Assembly (NCBI RefSeq): GCF_014207235.1
Contig: NZ_JACHDA010000002.1
Location: 558,001-622,000 of the forward strand
DNA: 64,000 nt
DNA from: Sphingopyxis sp. JAI128
Lineage (GTDB): Bacteria > Pseudomonadota > Alphaproteobacteria > Sphingomonadales > Sphingomonadaceae
Direction of reading: 5' to 3'
A program made the translations under genes and the position numbers. The stretch's first letter is position 1. Each line of letters begins with the position of its first letter. A model generated the notes under the pieces. It saw only the letters and a list, made by a program, of their open reading frames with translations. It was not told where the DNA came from and searched no databases. This document shows, piece by piece, positions 62,142 to 64,000 of the stretch.

Positions 62142-62981
62142 GGGCCAGGACCCATTGATTTGCGGAGATGGCTGTGATTCAGGCGACCGCGAAGAAGCCT
62201 GAATTTGAGCGATTTATTCTGGCTGACAGACGAGCAGATGGCGCGTCTTCAGCCCTATTTTCGGAAGAGCCATGGCCGCGAGCGCGTTGATGATAGGCGT
62301 GTTTTGAGCGGCATCATCTTCGTCAACCGCAATGGGCTGAGGTGGCGCGATGCGCCGAGGGAATATGGCCCGGCAAAGACGCTCTATAATCGCTGGAAGC
62401 GGTGGAGCGACAAAGGCATCTTCATCCGCATGATGGAGGGCTTGGCGACACCGCAGGCTCCCGATCGCAAGACGATCATGATCGACGCGACCTATTTGAA
62501 GGCCCACCGCACGGCGTCGAGCCTGCGGGTAAAAAAGGGGGGCCGGGACGCCTGATCGGCCGTACGAAAGGCGGCATGAACACCAAGCTGCATGCCGTGA
62601 CCGAGCGAATGGTCGTCCCATCAGCTTCTTCATGACCGCTGGCCAGGTCAGCGATTACACTGGCGCGGTAGCTTTGCTCGACAGTTTGCCCAAAGCGCAA
62701 TGGATGCTCGCCGACCGGGGCTATGACGCCGACTGGTTCCGCGGCGCATTGCAGGAAAAGGGCATCACGCCCTGCATCCCGGGCCGAAAAATATGCAGCA
62801 AGACCGTCAAATACGACACGCGCCGCTACAAACGCCGCAACCGCATCGAGATCATGTTCGGTCGGCTCAAGGACTGGAGACGCGTCGCCACGCGCTACGA
62901 TCGGTGCCCGAAGGCCTTTTTCTCCGCCGTGGCACTCGCCGCAACCGTCATCTTCCGGCTCTGATCAATGAGTCCTGACCC
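62142..62981 (+). mobile_element. IS5-family (IS427-like) insertion sequence, inactive
   Basis: 840-base element. The left end GGGCCAGGACCCATTGAT (62142-62159) and the right end ATCAATGAGTCCTGACCC (62964-62981) are inverted repeats matching at 16 of 18 positions. The sole gene is a transposase with a split reading frame. No convincing target-site duplication is visible next to the ends, so flanks may have changed. It separates guaA from the acyl-CoA dehydrogenase. Confidence 0.88.
62205..62964 (+). pseudogene. IS5-family transposase, frameshifted and defective
   Basis: The gene starts SDLFWLTDEQMARLQPYF (TTG 62205) and holds first Asp of the DDE triad in IMIDATYLKAH, second in LADRGYDADWF and Glu in RRNRIEIMFGRLKDWRR. 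The first frame ends after SLRVKKGG. At 62531-62537 the message reads A-AAA-AAG, the standard minus-one slippage heptamer, after which GRLIGRTKGGMNTKLHAVT continues, so a programmed frameshift may join the first two parts. A second break at about 62603-62606 (GACCGAGCGAATGG, missing one base compared with the usual ACC-GAn-GCG) needs another shift into RANGRPISFFMTAGQ and is not programmed. The element therefore cannot make a full protein. Confidence 0.85.
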
Positions 62982-63044
62982 TAGCCAGGGGACGATTTGG
63001 GCAATCGCATTCCAAGATTGCGCGCTGGACGAACCAAGGACCGC

Positions 63045-63072
63045 TTGCCGTGTTCTAAAAACTGGGTATGCT
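63045..63072 (+). promoter_or_regulatory. Candidate promoter of the acyl-CoA dehydrogenase gene
   Basis: TTGCCG (63045-63050), a 16-base spacer and TATGCT (63067-63072) resemble -35/-10 boxes, 43 bases before the GTG start. It lies downstream of the IS end, so the IS does not need to supply expression. Confidence 0.4.
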
Positions 63073-63115
63073 AAGAATCAGGAAATGCGAAAACGCATAG
63101 AATGGGAGAGTGCCG

Positions 63116-64000
63116 GTGGCCTGGGATTTCGAGACCGACCCGGATTTCCAGCAAAAGCTGGACTGGATGGAGGAATTCGTCGCAGACGAGGTCGAGCCGC
63201 TCAGCCTGCTCGGAATCCACCCTTATGACGTGCGTAATCCCTCCAGAAATGCGCTTGTCCGGCCGTTGCAGCGTGCAGTTCAGGACCAAGGGCTGTGGGC
63301 CTGCCACCTTGGGCCGGAACTGGGCGGCCAGGGCTATGGCCAAGTCAAACTCGGCTTGATGAATGAGATTCTTGGCGGGGCCTCATTTGCCCCGGTGGTC
63401 TTCGGCTGCCAGGCGCCCGATACCGGCAACGCAGAGATTCTTGCCCATTACGGTACGCCGCAACAGAAGGAGCGGTATCTTCGGCCGCTGCTCGCCAACG
63501 AAATCGTCTCGGCCTTTTCGATGACAGAGCCACAGGGCGGATCCGACCCCACCGGTTTCGTCACGCGGGCGCGGTTCGACGGCACGCATTGGATCATTGA
63601 CGGTGAAAAATGGTTCACCACCAACGGACGCTGGGCGGATTTCCTGATCGTCATGGCGGTGACCGATCCCGAAGCTCCGCGCCACAAGCGACAGAGCATG
63701 TTCATCGTCCCTATCGACACGCCGGGCGTTGAAATCGTGCGCAATGTCGGCGTCTTCGGGCAGCAGGACGGTTCGGAAAGCTATATCCGCTATACCGGTG
63801 TCAAGCTGCCTGCCGATCACCTGCTGGGCGAACAGGGTGGCGCATTTACCATTTCGCAGGTCCGGCTGGGCGGAGGGCGCGTGCATCATGCCATGCGTAC
63901 GGTCGGCAATTGCCGCCGCCTGCTCGATGCGATGAGCCGCCGTGCCGTCAGCCGCAAGACCCGCAACGGCGCCATCGGCGATTTCCAAGCCGTGCAGATG
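63116..64000 (+). CDS. Acyl-CoA dehydrogenase (N-terminal part, cut by window edge)
   Basis: FAD enzyme of the acyl-CoA dehydrogenase family, oxidising acyl-CoA at the alpha-beta bond. 295 codons are present and the frame is open to the end. It has the N-terminal helical domain (DFETDPDFQQKLDWMEEFVADEVEPL), the FAD-binding signature FSMTEPQGGSDPTG, and the middle beta domain with GEKWFTTNGRWADFLIV and ESYIRYTGVKLPADHLLGEQGG, followed by the start of the C-terminal domain (GGGRVHHAMRTVGNC). The start is GTG 63116 with GGGAG about seven bases upstream. Its substrate class is unclear because the catalytic-base region is beyond the window. Confidence 0.9.
   Translation, partial: MAWDFETDPDFQQKLDWMEEFVADEVEPLSLLGIHPYDVRNPSRNALVRPLQRAVQDQGLWACHLGPELGGQGYGQVKLGLMNEILGGASFAPVVFGCQAPDTGNAEILAHYGTPQQKERYLRPLLANEIVSAFSMTEPQGGSDPTGFVTRARFDGTHWIIDGEKWFTTNGRWADFLIVMAVTDPEAPRHKRQSMFIVPIDTPGVEIVRNVGVFGQQDGSESYIRYTGVKLPADHLLGEQGGAFTISQVRLGGGRVHHAMRTVGNCRRLLDAMSRRAVSRKTRNGAIGDFQAVQM

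Overview
The window is a high-GC, gene-dense chromosomal segment. Its gene content points to a sphingomonad (order Sphingomonadales, most like Sphingopyxis). Supporting signs are small proteins typical of that group (UrcA, DUF3008, DUF6356-like), orphan-looking cobS/cobT genes near bolA and a J-domain gene, dnaN without dnaA, a TonB receptor, and several families of intergenic palindromic repeats. This assignment rests on recognising families by eye; no database search was run. I saw no tRNA, rRNA, CRISPR array or prophage.

Layout. 1-1.5 kb: minus-strand phosphate operon (a NUDIX domain fused in frame to a DUF47/PhoU-like domain, then a PiT permease) behind two tandem Pho-box-like sites. 1.6-8.9 kb: a Baeyer-Villiger-type flavoprotein, DUF3008, an SDR with a lipoprotein, then an M17 aminopeptidase, NlpC/P60 and argC run. 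9-17.6 kb: PQQ-type sugar dehydrogenase, dnaN, an aspartate/glutamate racemase facing a LysR regulator, urcA, a divergent HxlR-SDR pair with a palindromic operator, and rlmN. 17.8-26.5 kb: small outer membrane protein, ynfA-like gene, tesA divergent from ybbA-ybbP, TSUP permease, metallophosphoesterase, and thrS with a terminator-like hairpin against its start codon. 26.5-28.9 kb: accessory patch with a frameshifted OafA-type acyltransferase (one break at a T8 tract) and a 5'-truncated VOC gene. 29-33.6 kb: membrane protein/XRE pair, then an alpha/beta hydrolase, thioesterase, two VOC proteins and glyoxalase II. 33.7-41.5 kb: acyl-CoA synthetase, gamma-glutamyltransferase, pyrD, DUF885 lipoprotein, AraC regulator. 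41.9-50.2 kb: pirin-cupin-bolA on minus, then J-domain, NTF2-like, cobS, a lipoprotein hydrolase and cobT on plus, interrupted by a minus-strand MFS gene coupled to a 43-aa membrane peptide. 50.2-52.4 kb: accessory islet with a HEPN-like protein and a higBA toxin-antitoxin pair. 52.4-61.9 kb: acetolactate-synthase-like ThDP enzyme with an ALDH, an LpxH-like phosphoesterase coupled to a GT4 glycosyltransferase, a TonB receptor with a Gly-rich insertion, and guaA. 61.9-64 kb: a decayed IS5-family element and an acyl-CoA dehydrogenase running off the window.

Working together: the first operon imports and controls phosphate. The 30.2-33.1 kb run looks like thioester hydrolysis plus a glyoxalase I/II methylglyoxal pathway. 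The CobS/CobT pair is either the ATPase side of cobaltochelatase or a MoxR-VWA-like chaperone; no cobN is visible here. Long palindromic elements (~120-190 bp) sit between genes, and at two places the element's purine-rich end provides the ribosome binding site of the next gene (ybbP, ALDH).
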